Below, one piece after another: positions 45,206 through 53,327 of a DNA stretch of 64,000 nucleotides. Each line of letters begins with the position of its first letter. Position 1 is the first letter of the stretch. Origin of the DNA: Gaetbulibacter sp. S0825. Lineage in GTDB: Bacteria; Bacteroidota; Bacteroidia; Flavobacteriales; Flavobacteriaceae. The stretch is taken from positions 1,054,001 through 1,118,000 of the forward strand of contig NZ_JAATJT010000001.1 of NCBI RefSeq assembly GCF_011777505.1, read 5' to 3'. The position numbers and the translations under genes were made by a program. The notes beneath the pieces were generated by a model, which saw only the letters and a list, made by a program, of their open reading frames with translations, made no database searches and was not told the DNA's origin.

Positions 45206-46282
45206 ATGCAAACAATTACAAAGTACTTATTAATTTCAATTTTATGCTTTAGTGTGCAATTAATGAACGCTCAAGAGCGAGCAACTAAAGAAGAGAGCAT
45301 CGAAATGCTCATTAAACTTAAACAAACAATTGAAGAAGAAGAGCGAGAAGCTTTAAAATCTAAAGTTGAAGCGATTAATCAACGCTTAAGCAAAGGAGAT
45401 ATTACACAAGCTGAAGCCGAACGCCTAAAAAAAGAAGCTGCTCAAAAGCACGCTTTAAACATCGAAAACAGAATAGCCATTATTGACAACAAAATTGAAC
45501 TATTAAAAAGAAATGGTTATGTATCTAAAGAACCTTCTGACGATGATGACAGTTATACATTTAGAATTGGAAGCGGAGAAGGTGAAGGTGACAGTTTTAT
45601 CTATTTTGGAAAAAAGCGTTATGATAAGCCAAGAAAATACGACAGGCGGACATCAAGCGATATGGTTTTAGCCTTTGGTTTAAACAATGCTTTAATTGAA
45701 GGCGAAAATTTTGATGATACACCATACAAAATTGGAGGTTCTCGTTTTTTTGAAATAGGTTGGGCTTGGAAAACGCGAATATTTGAAAACTCTAACTTTT
45801 TAAGAATAAAGTATGGTTACTCATTTCAAATAAACGGTTTGAAACCAAAAGACAATATGTACTTTACTCAAAATGGAGATGAAACCATGCTAGAAGAATT
45901 TCCTTCTGAGTTAAAGAAATCAAAGCTATCTATTACCAACTTAGTGTTTCCTGTGCATTTTGAATTTGGTCCATCTAGACGTATAGATAGAGAAGATTAT
46001 TTTAGATATACCACGCGTAACCAATTTAAAATAGGTATTGGAGGTTATGCAGGTTTTAATATTGGTACGAGACAAAAGCTTAAATATTCGGTTGATGGAG
46101 AAAAAGTAAAAGACAAAATGAAAAAAAGCTTTAATGCTACAAGCCTTGTATATGGTTTAAGTGGTTACATTGCCTTTGATGATACAGCGTTGTATATAAA
46201 ATACGATTTATCACCAATATTTAATGATCAAGCCGTAAAACAGAATAATATTTCACTAGGTGTGAGATTCGATATGGATTAA
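45206..46282 (+). CDS. Outer-membrane beta-barrel-like protein with N-terminal coiled coil
   Basis: 358 residues with signal peptide MQTITKYLLISILCFSVQLMNAQ. Residues about 25-105 are strongly charged and helical (KLKQTIEEEEREALKSKVEA, LSKGDITQAEAERLKKEA), predicted coiled coil. Residues about 115-358 alternate hydrophobic and polar residues with aromatic girdles and end with a strand (QNNISLGVRFDMD), the pattern of a Bacteroidetes outer-membrane beta-barrel of the PorT type. As the third gene after the sigma and probable anti-sigma genes it may be a regulated envelope component. The exact function is unknown. Confidence 0.75.
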   Translation: MQTITKYLLISILCFSVQLMNAQERATKEESIEMLIKLKQTIEEEEREALKSKVEAINQRLSKGDITQAEAERLKKEAAQKHALNIENRIAIIDNKIELLKRNGYVSKEPSDDDDSYTFRIGSGEGEGDSFIYFGKKRYDKPRKYDRRTSSDMVLAFGLNNALIEGENFDDTPYKIGGSRFFEIGWAWKTRIFENSNFLRIKYGYSFQINGLKPKDNMYFTQNGDETMLEEFPSELKKSKLSITNLVFPVHFEFGPSRRIDREDYFRYTTRNQFKIGIGGYAGFNIGTRQKLKYSVDGEKVKDKMKKSFNATSLVYGLSGYIAFDDTALYIKYDLSPIFNDQAVKQNNISLGVRFDMD

Positions 46283-46308
46283 TAATCACTACTTACTTGT
46301 TTTTATAA

Positions 46309-46344
46309 AAAAGGTAGGTAAGAATTTATTCTTACCTACCTTTT
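46309..46344. terminator. Strong bidirectional terminator
   Basis: AAAAGGTAGGTAAGAA (46309-46324) pairs perfectly over 16 bp with TTCTTACCTACCTTTT (46329-46344) around TTTA. With A- and T-runs at the ends it terminates both the sigma-factor operon and the convergent ATP-grasp-like gene. Confidence 0.9.
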
Positions 46345-46363
46345 AAATAATTATTACTATGGG

Positions 46364-47446
46364 TTAAACAGTAACAGGACTATTAGTTACAGCTTTTAAT
46401 TTGTGCTTTTCCTCAATACGTCTTATAGCTTCAGTAGCAATATGATCTTGAATTCCCATGTCTAAATGACTAGTAAACCCAACACAGGAGCAATTAAACT
46501 CTCCTAAAACATATTTGTCGTTGCCATTTTCATCATAATCTAGCATAAAATCAGCTGTCCAGATAAGAGGTATGTCTATACCACCTATTTTTTCTGATAT
46601 AATAGGTAGCGAGTCATTAAACATTTTCATTAATTCTGGCCAATCTCTAGGTCTGTCGTATGTGTAATGAGCACCTGAGAATAGTGTAGCCGAAAATGCA
46701 TTTTCAGCTTCAGCAGGTTTTTTGTGTACCACAAACATTGGTTCGTTTCCAACCATTAAAATACGAATTTCCCCTTCTTTAATTCTTGGCATAAAACGCA
46801 TATCTACTATCATTCCATTCTCACCAACAATATACTGCTCACAAAAATCCATAAATTCTTTAAGTGTATGGTACTCCACATGATTGTCTAATGCTTCAGT
46901 GCATTTTAATTTAGTGTCTAAAGGCAGACTATCTCCATGTTTGTGTTCTCTATCATCAATAACCTCTACACGCCATATACCGCTTCCAGTAGAGCCTCTG
47001 TTTTGCTTTAATACACGAACACCATAAGAAATACTTTTTGGAAACGTATCTCTAAAACTTTGGATGTCATAATATGCATAAGTATCTCTTGGAACTAAAT
47101 TGGTTGTAGATAATTTTACTAAGGCATCTTTAGCTCCAAATTGAGTCATTACATCTGGATGCGGCATGCCAACTAGTCCAACATCCGAAAGTCTTCTTAG
47201 AGTCTCAAAATATACTTTCTCCCCATTTGGTAAATTCCCAGGATTTATTCGACTTATATAACCATCAAACTTATTGCTTACATAATCAAATATGAGGTCA
47301 TTCCATTCATCTCTATAATATACAACTTCACTATCCCAATCTTTTTCTTTAATAGCGTTTAAAATGGGTCTTGTGTCCCTTCTGTGACCATTCATACATT
47401 TGTCTGATCCTCCTTCAGCTTCAAAAATTACAATACGTTTATACAT
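46364..47446 (-). CDS. Cj0069 family protein, ATP-grasp-like
   Basis: 360 residues, cytoplasmic, without signal peptide. The sequence matches the poorly characterised Cj0069 family: VIFEAEGGSDKCMNGHRRDTR at the start, VRVLKQNRGSTGSGIWRVEV (a nucleotide-binding Lys/Gly loop as in ATP-grasp enzymes), GEIRILMVGNEPMFVVHKKP and a C-terminal metal-like site LIWTADFMLDYDENGNDKYVLGEFNCSC. The fold suggests a carboxylate-amine or -thiol ligase, but no substrate is known to me. Transcribed alone, divergent from dnaG. Confidence 0.8.
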   Translation of the reverse strand: MYKRIVIFEAEGGSDKCMNGHRRDTRPILNAIKEKDWDSEVVYYRDEWNDLIFDYVSNKFDGYISRINPGNLPNGEKVYFETLRRLSDVGLVGMPHPDVMTQFGAKDALVKLSTTNLVPRDTYAYYDIQSFRDTFPKSISYGVRVLKQNRGSTGSGIWRVEVIDDREHKHGDSLPLDTKLKCTEALDNHVEYHTLKEFMDFCEQYIVGENGMIVDMRFMPRIKEGEIRILMVGNEPMFVVHKKPAEAENAFSATLFSGAHYTYDRPRDWPELMKMFNDSLPIISEKIGGIDIPLIWTADFMLDYDENGNDKYVLGEFNCSCVGFTSHLDMGIQDHIATEAIRRIEEKHKLKAVTNSPVTV

Positions 47447-47585
47447 ATTCTTATAAGTTTTAATGTTTGTGTTTCAAAAATATTAGCCAAAAAATATCTA
47501 AAAAAGAACAAAAGTCATTGTTTGAATTTTTACGGTAATTTTTCTCAATATTTAACTAAATTTACACTCTTGTTTAATATTTAGA

Positions 47586-49541
47586 ATGATATCAAAATCC
47601 ACCATAGATAAAGTATTTGAAACTGCTCGTGTAGAGGAGGTTATTGGCGATTTTGTGAATTTGAAAAAATCTGGAAGTAACTTCAAAGGATTAAGCCCTT
47701 TTAGTGAAGAACGTTCACCAAGTTTTATGGTATCTCCCGTGAAGCAAATATGGAAAGATTTTTCAAGTGGAAAAGGTGGAACTGTAGTATCTTTTTTAAT
47801 GGAGCATGAACACTTCACGTATCCAGAAGCGATAAAATACTTAGCCAAAAAGTATAATATTGAAATAGAAGAAACCGAACAAACCAACGAACAGAAGGAA
47901 GAAGCTAGCGAACGAGAAAGTATGTATCTGGTAAGCGAATTTGCGAACACGTATTTTCAAAATATCATGCACAAGACTGATGTTGGTAAGTCTATTGGTC
48001 TAAGCTATTTTAAAGAGCGAGGGTTTACAGATGAAATTATTAAAAAGTTTCAGCTTGGTTATGCATTAGATGAGTGGCAGGCTTTTACAGACGAGGCCAT
48101 AAAGAAAGGATATCAGCTTGAGTATTTAGAAAAAACAGGGCTTACCATTGTTAAAGGTGAAAAACAATTTGACCGTTTTAAAGGCCGTGTTTTGTTTCCA
48201 ATACATAGTATGTCTGGTCGTGTATTGGGTTTTGGTGGCCGTATTTTAGGCACAAATAAAAAAGCAGCTAAATACTTAAACTCTCCAGAAAGTGATATCT
48301 ACCACAAGAGTAAAGTCTTGTATGGTATTTTTTATGCCAAACAAAGCATTGCTAAAGAAGATAATTGCTATTTGGTTGAAGGTTATACAGATGTGATTCA
48401 GTTTTATCAAAAAGGGATTACTAATGTAGTATCATCATCTGGAACAGCTTTAACGTCTGAGCAAATACGATTAATTAATCGTCTTACAAAAAACATTACT
48501 GTGCTTTTTGATGGTGATGCAGCAGGAATTAGAGCCTCTTTAAGAGGCATAGATTTGATTCTGGAACAAGGCATGAATGTAAAGGTGTGTACTTTTCCAG
48601 ATGGCGAAGATCCAGACAGTTTTGCAAAACAAAACACACAAGAAGAATTAGCAGATTATTTAAAAAATAATGCTAAAGATTTTATAGCTTATAAGGCATC
48701 TTTGCTCATGGAAGATGCAAAGAACGATCCTGTTAAAAAGGCTGCTCTAATTAGAGATATGGTAACGAGTATTTCTAAAATCCCAGACCGTATTCAAAAA
48801 GAAATCTACGTACAAGAATGTGCTAGAATAATGGATATTAGTGAAGAAGTACTTTTTAGCACCTTAGCTCAGATTGGTAAAAAAGAACTTCAAGAAGCCA
48901 ATAAATCTATTAAAAAAGAACAAAAAGCGTTTGAGGTCGTAAAGCCACGAATAGCCGCCAAAAAAGTAGATATTCAATACGAATTAGAAAGTAAAATAAT
49001 TGAGGCTTTATTGCTTTATGGGAACAGGACTGAAGCGTTTGAAGATTTGGTTTTAAAAGAAAATGACGAAGGTGATCTGGAATTAAAACCTGTAGTGCAC
49101 GAAGCCAAAGTTTTTGAGAAAATATACTTAGACTTACAAGAAGATGAAATGGAATTTTCTAACGATAATTTTAGAGAATTGTACTATGTGTTGATTGATA
49201 CTTTAAACCAAGAATCTGAATTTGCCTTAGAGAGTTTTGTAAATAAAGTTGAACCACATATTGCCAACGAAATCACTCATATTTTAATGAATGATGAGCG
49301 ATATAATTTGCATGATTGGGAAAGTAAAAATATTTACCCTAAGTCTAAAACTCACAGTATAGCACAATTAGTTAGTGAAACGATTTTAAGTTTACGTTGC
49401 TACTTAATAGATCAAAAAGTAAGTGACTTTAAACAGGAAACCATAGAGAATCCTTCAAATTCTAAATCGGTTTTAGAAGATGTTATGAATTACTCTAACC
49501 TAAAGATGTTACTTTCTAGAAAGCTTAATCGTGTACTGTAA
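47586..49541 (+). CDS. dnaG: DNA primase lacking zinc-binding ligands
   Basis: 651-residue primase, normal length. The N-terminal region aligns with the CHC2 zinc ribbon, but all four ligands are gone: GLSPFSEERSPSF has Ser37 and Ser40 for Cys and His, and KQIWKDFSSGKGG has Asp58 and Ser61 for the two Cys. The catalytic core is intact: RFKGRVLFPIHSMSGRVLGFGG, TOPRIM Glu in CYLVEGYTDVIQFYQ and VLFDGDAAGIRASLRG with the metal-binding DxD. The C-terminal about 200 residues would bind DnaB helicase. It should still synthesise primers, with altered template recognition. Its stop directly adjoins the convergent response regulator gene. Confidence 0.93.
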   Translation: MISKSTIDKVFETARVEEVIGDFVNLKKSGSNFKGLSPFSEERSPSFMVSPVKQIWKDFSSGKGGTVVSFLMEHEHFTYPEAIKYLAKKYNIEIEETEQTNEQKEEASERESMYLVSEFANTYFQNIMHKTDVGKSIGLSYFKERGFTDEIIKKFQLGYALDEWQAFTDEAIKKGYQLEYLEKTGLTIVKGEKQFDRFKGRVLFPIHSMSGRVLGFGGRILGTNKKAAKYLNSPESDIYHKSKVLYGIFYAKQSIAKEDNCYLVEGYTDVIQFYQKGITNVVSSSGTALTSEQIRLINRLTKNITVLFDGDAAGIRASLRGIDLILEQGMNVKVCTFPDGEDPDSFAKQNTQEELADYLKNNAKDFIAYKASLLMEDAKNDPVKKAALIRDMVTSISKIPDRIQKEIYVQECARIMDISEEVLFSTLAQIGKKELQEANKSIKKEQKAFEVVKPRIAAKKVDIQYELESKIIEALLLYGNRTEAFEDLVLKENDEGDLELKPVVHEAKVFEKIYLDLQEDEMEFSNDNFRELYYVLIDTLNQESEFALESFVNKVEPHIANEITHILMNDERYNLHDWESKNIYPKSKTHSIAQLVSETILSLRCYLIDQKVSDFKQETIENPSNSKSVLEDVMNYSNLKMLLSRKLNRVL

Positions 49542-50171
49542 TTAACCAATATCTAGATGTCTAGCTTGATTAACAAGGTCTACTAAATTAGTAACATTTA
49601 GCTTTTTCATTAATCGTGCTTTGTAAGTACTTACGGTTTTTTCATTAATATCCAACTCTTTAGCAATTTCTTTATTTCGTCTTCCAGAAGAGAGAAGTTT
49701 TAAAACTTCAACTTCACGTGTAGATAACTTTTTGTAAAGCTTACTTGGTTTATTGCCACGTTCGTCAAAAGCTAAACGTTGTGCTAAATTGTTACTAATG
49801 TAAATACCACCATTGTATACTTTTAAAATAGCATCTTTAATGGTTTGTGTGCTTACGGTTTTAGTTAAATATCCAGAAGCACCAGCTTTTATGGTACTAA
49901 CTGCATAAATTTCTTCAGGATGAATACTAAACATAATAACTTTTACGTCACTGTATTCCTTTTTTAGAGTTCTTAGGGCAGTAATTCCATTAAGTTCTGG
50001 TAAATCAATTTCAGAAAGAACAACGTCTACATTGTGATTTCCAACAAAATCAAATAATTCTTTTCCAGTAGTAACACTACCTACTACCTGAATGTCAGGA
50101 GATTTCTCGAAAAGCATTTTTAAACCAGTTCTAATGATAGGATGATGATCTGCAACCAATACCTTAATCAT
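49542..50171 (-). CDS. LuxR/NarL-type response regulator with Glu at the phosphoacceptor site
   Basis: 209 residues. Residues 1-120 are a receiver domain (VLVADHHPIIRTGLKMLFEK). The position normally held by the phospho-accepting Asp is Glu54 (VDVVLSEIDLPELNG), and the second acidic pocket Asp is His9. The Ser (FSIHPEE) and Lys (YLTKTVS) switch residues remain. Residues about 145-209 are a LuxR HTH (LSTREVEVLKLLSSGRRNKE, IAKELDINEKTVSTYKARLM). Probably a phosphorylation-independent or permanently active regulator; no histidine kinase is nearby. Starts with MIK. Confidence 0.88.
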   Translation of the reverse strand: MIKVLVADHHPIIRTGLKMLFEKSPDIQVVGSVTTGKELFDFVGNHNVDVVLSEIDLPELNGITALRTLKKEYSDVKVIMFSIHPEEIYAVSTIKAGASGYLTKTVSTQTIKDAILKVYNGGIYISNNLAQRLAFDERGNKPSKLYKKLSTREVEVLKLLSSGRRNKEIAKELDINEKTVSTYKARLMKKLNVTNLVDLVNQARHLDIG

Positions 50172-50264
50172 GATTAGTGTTTTTAAAAATTAGTAATTAG
50201 GGAAACATAAACTCAAATTAAGATTAAGTTTAATTTAAAAATGGAGAGATACTAAATTTACAAA

Positions 50265-50282
50265 AAAAAGTGTTAACTTTTT
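50265..50282 (-). terminator. Weak hairpin downstream of nadE
   Basis: On the minus strand AAAAAGT, a TAAC loop and ACTTTTT pair over 7 AT-rich bp with extra T afterwards. It lies 25 bases past the nadE stop and upstream of the response regulator gene. It is a possible weak terminator, without GC support. Confidence 0.35.
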
Positions 50283-50306
50283 GTTTTTTAATAATAATTT
50301 TTTGTG

Positions 50307-51098
50307 CTATACCTTAAATTCTTTAGGAATTTCACAAATTGGAATTGGAATCATTTTGTGTTTATTGGCTGTGTTATAGCGTTTAAAGATTTGAAAAACT
50401 TCTTTTTCGCGACCTGAAAAATCTTCGGCAGTTTTACCTTCTCCATCCATTGTCATAGCCCATTCTAATTCATCATAATTAGCACCAATCTGGTCTTCGT
50501 CACTTCTTGCATCACCAAATAGACCATCACTTGGAGCAGCATTCATAATAGACTTTGGTACTTTTAAATACTCGCCAATTTTATAAACTTCTGATTTCAC
50601 TAAATCAGCAATCGGACTTAAGTCTACACCACCATCGCCATATTTGGTATAAAAACCAACACCAAAATCTTCAACTTTATTTCCAGTTCCAGCAACTAAT
50701 AAACCTAGCAATCCTGCATGATAATAAAGGGTTGTCATTCGTAAACGAGCTCTAGTGTTTGCCAAAGCCATATCTACAGTAGCTTGCTTCCCTTCTAGAG
50801 ATACTTCTGTTTTAAACTCTTCAAAAACTGGCGTTAAATCAACTTCAATATCCGATACATTTGAGTATCGTTCTTTGAGTTGCGTAATGTGTTCTTGTCC
50901 TCTACTTACGTGACTCTCAGCTTGATGTATAGGCATTTCAATGCATAAAACTTTTAGGCCTGTTTCAGCACAAAGAGTAGAAGTGACCGCTGAATCGATA
51001 CCTCCGGAAATACCAATAACAAATCCGTTTACTCTGGCATTTTCAGCATAATCTTTTAGCCATTGCGCAATATATTGGGTTACTTTTTCGGTATTCAT
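50307..51098 (-). CDS. nadE: NH3-dependent NAD+ synthetase
   Basis: 263 residues, the ammonia-using short form without glutaminase domain. The ATP-pyrophosphatase P-loop is ISGGIDSAVTSTL (about 29-41). LANTRARLRMTTLYYHAG and GTGNKVEDFGVGFYTKYGDGGVDLSPIADL are the deamido-NAD and ATP sites. It catalyses the last step of NAD synthesis. In the flavobacterial order it lies divergent from gldB, with 106 bases between the starts. Confidence 0.95.
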   Translation of the reverse strand: MNTEKVTQYIAQWLKDYAENARVNGFVIGISGGIDSAVTSTLCAETGLKVLCIEMPIHQAESHVSRGQEHITQLKERYSNVSDIEVDLTPVFEEFKTEVSLEGKQATVDMALANTRARLRMTTLYYHAGLLGLLVAGTGNKVEDFGVGFYTKYGDGGVDLSPIADLVKSEVYKIGEYLKVPKSIMNAAPSDGLFGDARSDEDQIGANYDELEWAMTMDGEGKTAEDFSGREKEVFQIFKRYNTANKHKMIPIPICEIPKEFKV

Positions 51099-51126
51099 TT
51101 GGTAAGGTTTTTTGTGTAAAGAATAG

Positions 51127-51134
51127 TACCTTTG
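51127..51134 (+). promoter_or_regulatory. Probable gldBC promoter -7 element
   Basis: TACCTTTG is a perfect TAnnTTTG match, 70 bases before the gldB start. TTTG candidates at 51098-51101 and 51111-51114 sit at less usual spacings (25 and 12 bases). Confidence 0.4.
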
Positions 51135-51204
51135 CTCAACAAAAATAAACCAATAGAATAATTAATAAAAATTAAAGGCGTTTAAGTTTATTATCCTTAG
51201 TCTT

Positions 51205-52164
51205 ATGAAGAAATTCCACATTATTTTGCTTGTTGCAATTATTTTTGTCTCGTGTGATAACGAGTCCAAAATAGAAAAAGAAATTGCTACAGTAGATGTT
51301 GACCTCACTATTGAAAGATTTGATAGGTTATTTGCTAATGCAGATGAAGCATCGTTACCAGAGTTAAAGCAAGCGTATCCATTTATGTTTTCTAGGCGCT
51401 ATAACGATTCGGTTTGGATTAACAGAATTCAGGACACTTTACAACAACAACTAAACATTGAAGTAGATAAAGTGTATGGTGATTTTAAAGATGTTGAAGA
51501 TGAGATGTACCGTTTTTATCAACACATGACATATTATTTTAAAGAGTTTAGAACGCCAAGAGTTATTACTGTTACCAATGATGTTGATTATAGAAATAAA
51601 GTGATTGTTACAGATTCTATAGCACTTGTTGCATTAGACACCTATTTAGGCGCAAGTCATGATTTTTATTACGATATATACGATTACATTAAGTTAAACA
51701 TGGACAAAGACCAAATAGTTCCAGATTTAGCTTTTGGTTATGCTGAAAAGTATATTTACCAACCAAAACGAAAATCACTTCTGGATGAAATGATATATTT
51801 TGGAAAAACACTCTATTTTAAAGATGTAATGTTACCAGACACACCTGACGAAATAAAAATAGGCTATACTAAAAACCAATTAGATTGGGCAACGCTTAAC
51901 GAAGAAAACATTTGGCAGCATTTTGTAGAAAACGAAATGCTATTTAGTACAGATAGTAAATTGCCTGCAAGATTTATTAATCCAGCACCATTTTCAAAGT
52001 TTAATTTAGAATTGGATGGTGAATCTCCAGGTCGATTAGGACAGTACATAGGTTGGCAAATAGTAAGAGCTTATGCAGAAAAAAGCGATGCATCACTTAA
52101 AGAGATATTAAATGCTACTGCTGAAGACATTTTTAATAACGCAAAATACAAACCACGTAAATAA
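51205..52164 (+). CDS. gldB: Gliding motility lipoprotein GldB
   Basis: 319 residues with lipoprotein signal MKKFHIILLVAIIFVSCDNE (lipobox FVSC). The body matches GldB: VDLTIERFDRLFANADEASL, LKQAYPFMFSRRYNDSVWI, ALDTYLGASHDFYYD, LPARFINPAPFSKFNLELDG, PGRLGQYIGWQIVRAY. GldB is needed for gliding and type IX secretion in flavobacteria; the molecular role is unresolved. The last base of its stop is the first base of the gldC start (TAATG), so the two are translationally coupled. Confidence 0.93.
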   Translation: MKKFHIILLVAIIFVSCDNESKIEKEIATVDVDLTIERFDRLFANADEASLPELKQAYPFMFSRRYNDSVWINRIQDTLQQQLNIEVDKVYGDFKDVEDEMYRFYQHMTYYFKEFRTPRVITVTNDVDYRNKVIVTDSIALVALDTYLGASHDFYYDIYDYIKLNMDKDQIVPDLAFGYAEKYIYQPKRKSLLDEMIYFGKTLYFKDVMLPDTPDEIKIGYTKNQLDWATLNEENIWQHFVENEMLFSTDSKLPARFINPAPFSKFNLELDGESPGRLGQYIGWQIVRAYAEKSDASLKEILNATAEDIFNNAKYKPRK

Positions 52165-52499
52165 TGGCAAATACACATACATCTAAAATAGAGTTAAACG
52201 TAGAATTGGATGATAACAGAATTCCTGAAAAACTCTCTTGGACTGCACAAGATGGAGGTATTACCAATGAAGAAGCAAAAGCTGTGATGCTGTCGGTTTG
52301 GGACAGTAAAAATCAAGAATCGTTACGAATAGATCTTTGGACTAAAGATATGCCTGTTGATGAAATGAAATTGTTTTTTCATCAAACCTTAGTGAGTATG
52401 AGTGATACTTTTAATCGTGCAACACAAGACGAAAAAATGACAGCGACTATGAAGGATTTTTGCGATTATTTTGCTGAGAAGTTAGAGTTGAAGAAGTAA
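52164..52499 (+). CDS. gldC: Gliding motility protein GldC
   Basis: 111-residue soluble protein without signal peptide, matching GldC (IELNVELDDNRIPEKLSWTA, DGGITNEEAKAVMLSVWD, ESLRIDLWTKDMPVDEMKLF). It follows gldB with a one-base overlap, the classical flavobacterial gldBC pair; GldC is thought to assist GldB. It converges on a DUF6090 gene with 27 bases between the stops and no clear terminator. Confidence 0.93.
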   Translation: MANTHTSKIELNVELDDNRIPEKLSWTAQDGGITNEEAKAVMLSVWDSKNQESLRIDLWTKDMPVDEMKLFFHQTLVSMSDTFNRATQDEKMTATMKDFCDYFAEKLELKK

Positions 52500-52526
52500 T
52501 TAATGATATGCTTTGACCTGCTTTCG

Positions 52527-53288
52527 TTATTTGGAACTTCGATAATCGTCTATTGCTTTTATGACTTCATTACCTTTTTTTGTTAAGTTATCATAATGCT
52601 TTCTTGCAGTTTGTGTTACTAATTCATATCGAAATAAAATATATAATAGCTCATCATTTTCCATGATTTTAAGAAAATCAAAATGTGGATTATTATATTC
52701 AGTCGTAGTTGTATATCTGTTTTTGCGAAATGTTTTCCAAACAGTTCTAAAATATCCATTTCCAGCAGTTATCATTTCCATATTTTCAACCGCAGAGTTT
52801 TCTTTTATTTCAAATACGTTTAGAGTGTTAGAAATCTGTAAATATGACTTGATAAGATCTCTAATGCTTTCCATTTGTTCTAGTTCAAAGGCAGAGGACG
52901 CTATAACTTTATCAATGCCGTTTCTATTGATTTCAAAATTTCTTTCTGATAAAACAGGGTAGAGTAAAGCAATAAACTCATTTTCGTTAATCTTGATTTG
53001 ATTTTCATAGTTATCAATTAAAAAACCAGCTCCTTCTGATACCTCTAACCTTCTTTCAATAAGATTTGATAGCTGAAGTTTATTACTTTCCAAATCCTCA
53101 ATTAAGTTTTGAAAATTATTTACCATCTTGTTTTGAGCTTGCTGCTTTTCATTCCAATTGTTAATTGACAATGCAATCAATATTCCAATAACAACAAGAA
53201 TAATTTCACCAATAGCATATTTTAGATATTTACCTATTTTGTTTTGTTCCATTAGGTTGTAGCGTATTTTTCTAAAGAATTTTATCAT
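52527..53288 (-). CDS. DUF6090 family membrane protein
   Basis: 253 residues. It starts MIKFFRKIRYNLMEQNKIG, followed by one membrane segment (YAIGEIILVVIGILIALSI) and NNWNEKQ, the recognisable DUF6090 N-terminus common in Flavobacteriaceae and usually present in several copies. The remaining 200 residues are helical and polar. The function is unknown. The first 27 coding bases are nearly identical (26/27) to the start of the amidohydrolase gene 1.6 kb upstream on the same strand. Confidence 0.85.
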   Translation of the reverse strand: MIKFFRKIRYNLMEQNKIGKYLKYAIGEIILVVIGILIALSINNWNEKQQAQNKMVNNFQNLIEDLESNKLQLSNLIERRLEVSEGAGFLIDNYENQIKINENEFIALLYPVLSERNFEINRNGIDKVIASSAFELEQMESIRDLIKSYLQISNTLNVFEIKENSAVENMEMITAGNGYFRTVWKTFRKNRYTTTTEYNNPHFDFLKIMENDELLYILFRYELVTQTARKHYDNLTKKGNEVIKAIDDYRSSK

Positions 53289-53327
53289 GCTTATTGGTTA
53301 GTTGTTATTAATTTAAAATATTAATAA

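Noticed and set aside
47552-47950. 132-codon ORF on the minus strand opposite dnaG
   Set aside because: It lies entirely within or beside dnaG coding sequence, has Ser/Lys-rich low-complexity composition, and dnaG is certain.
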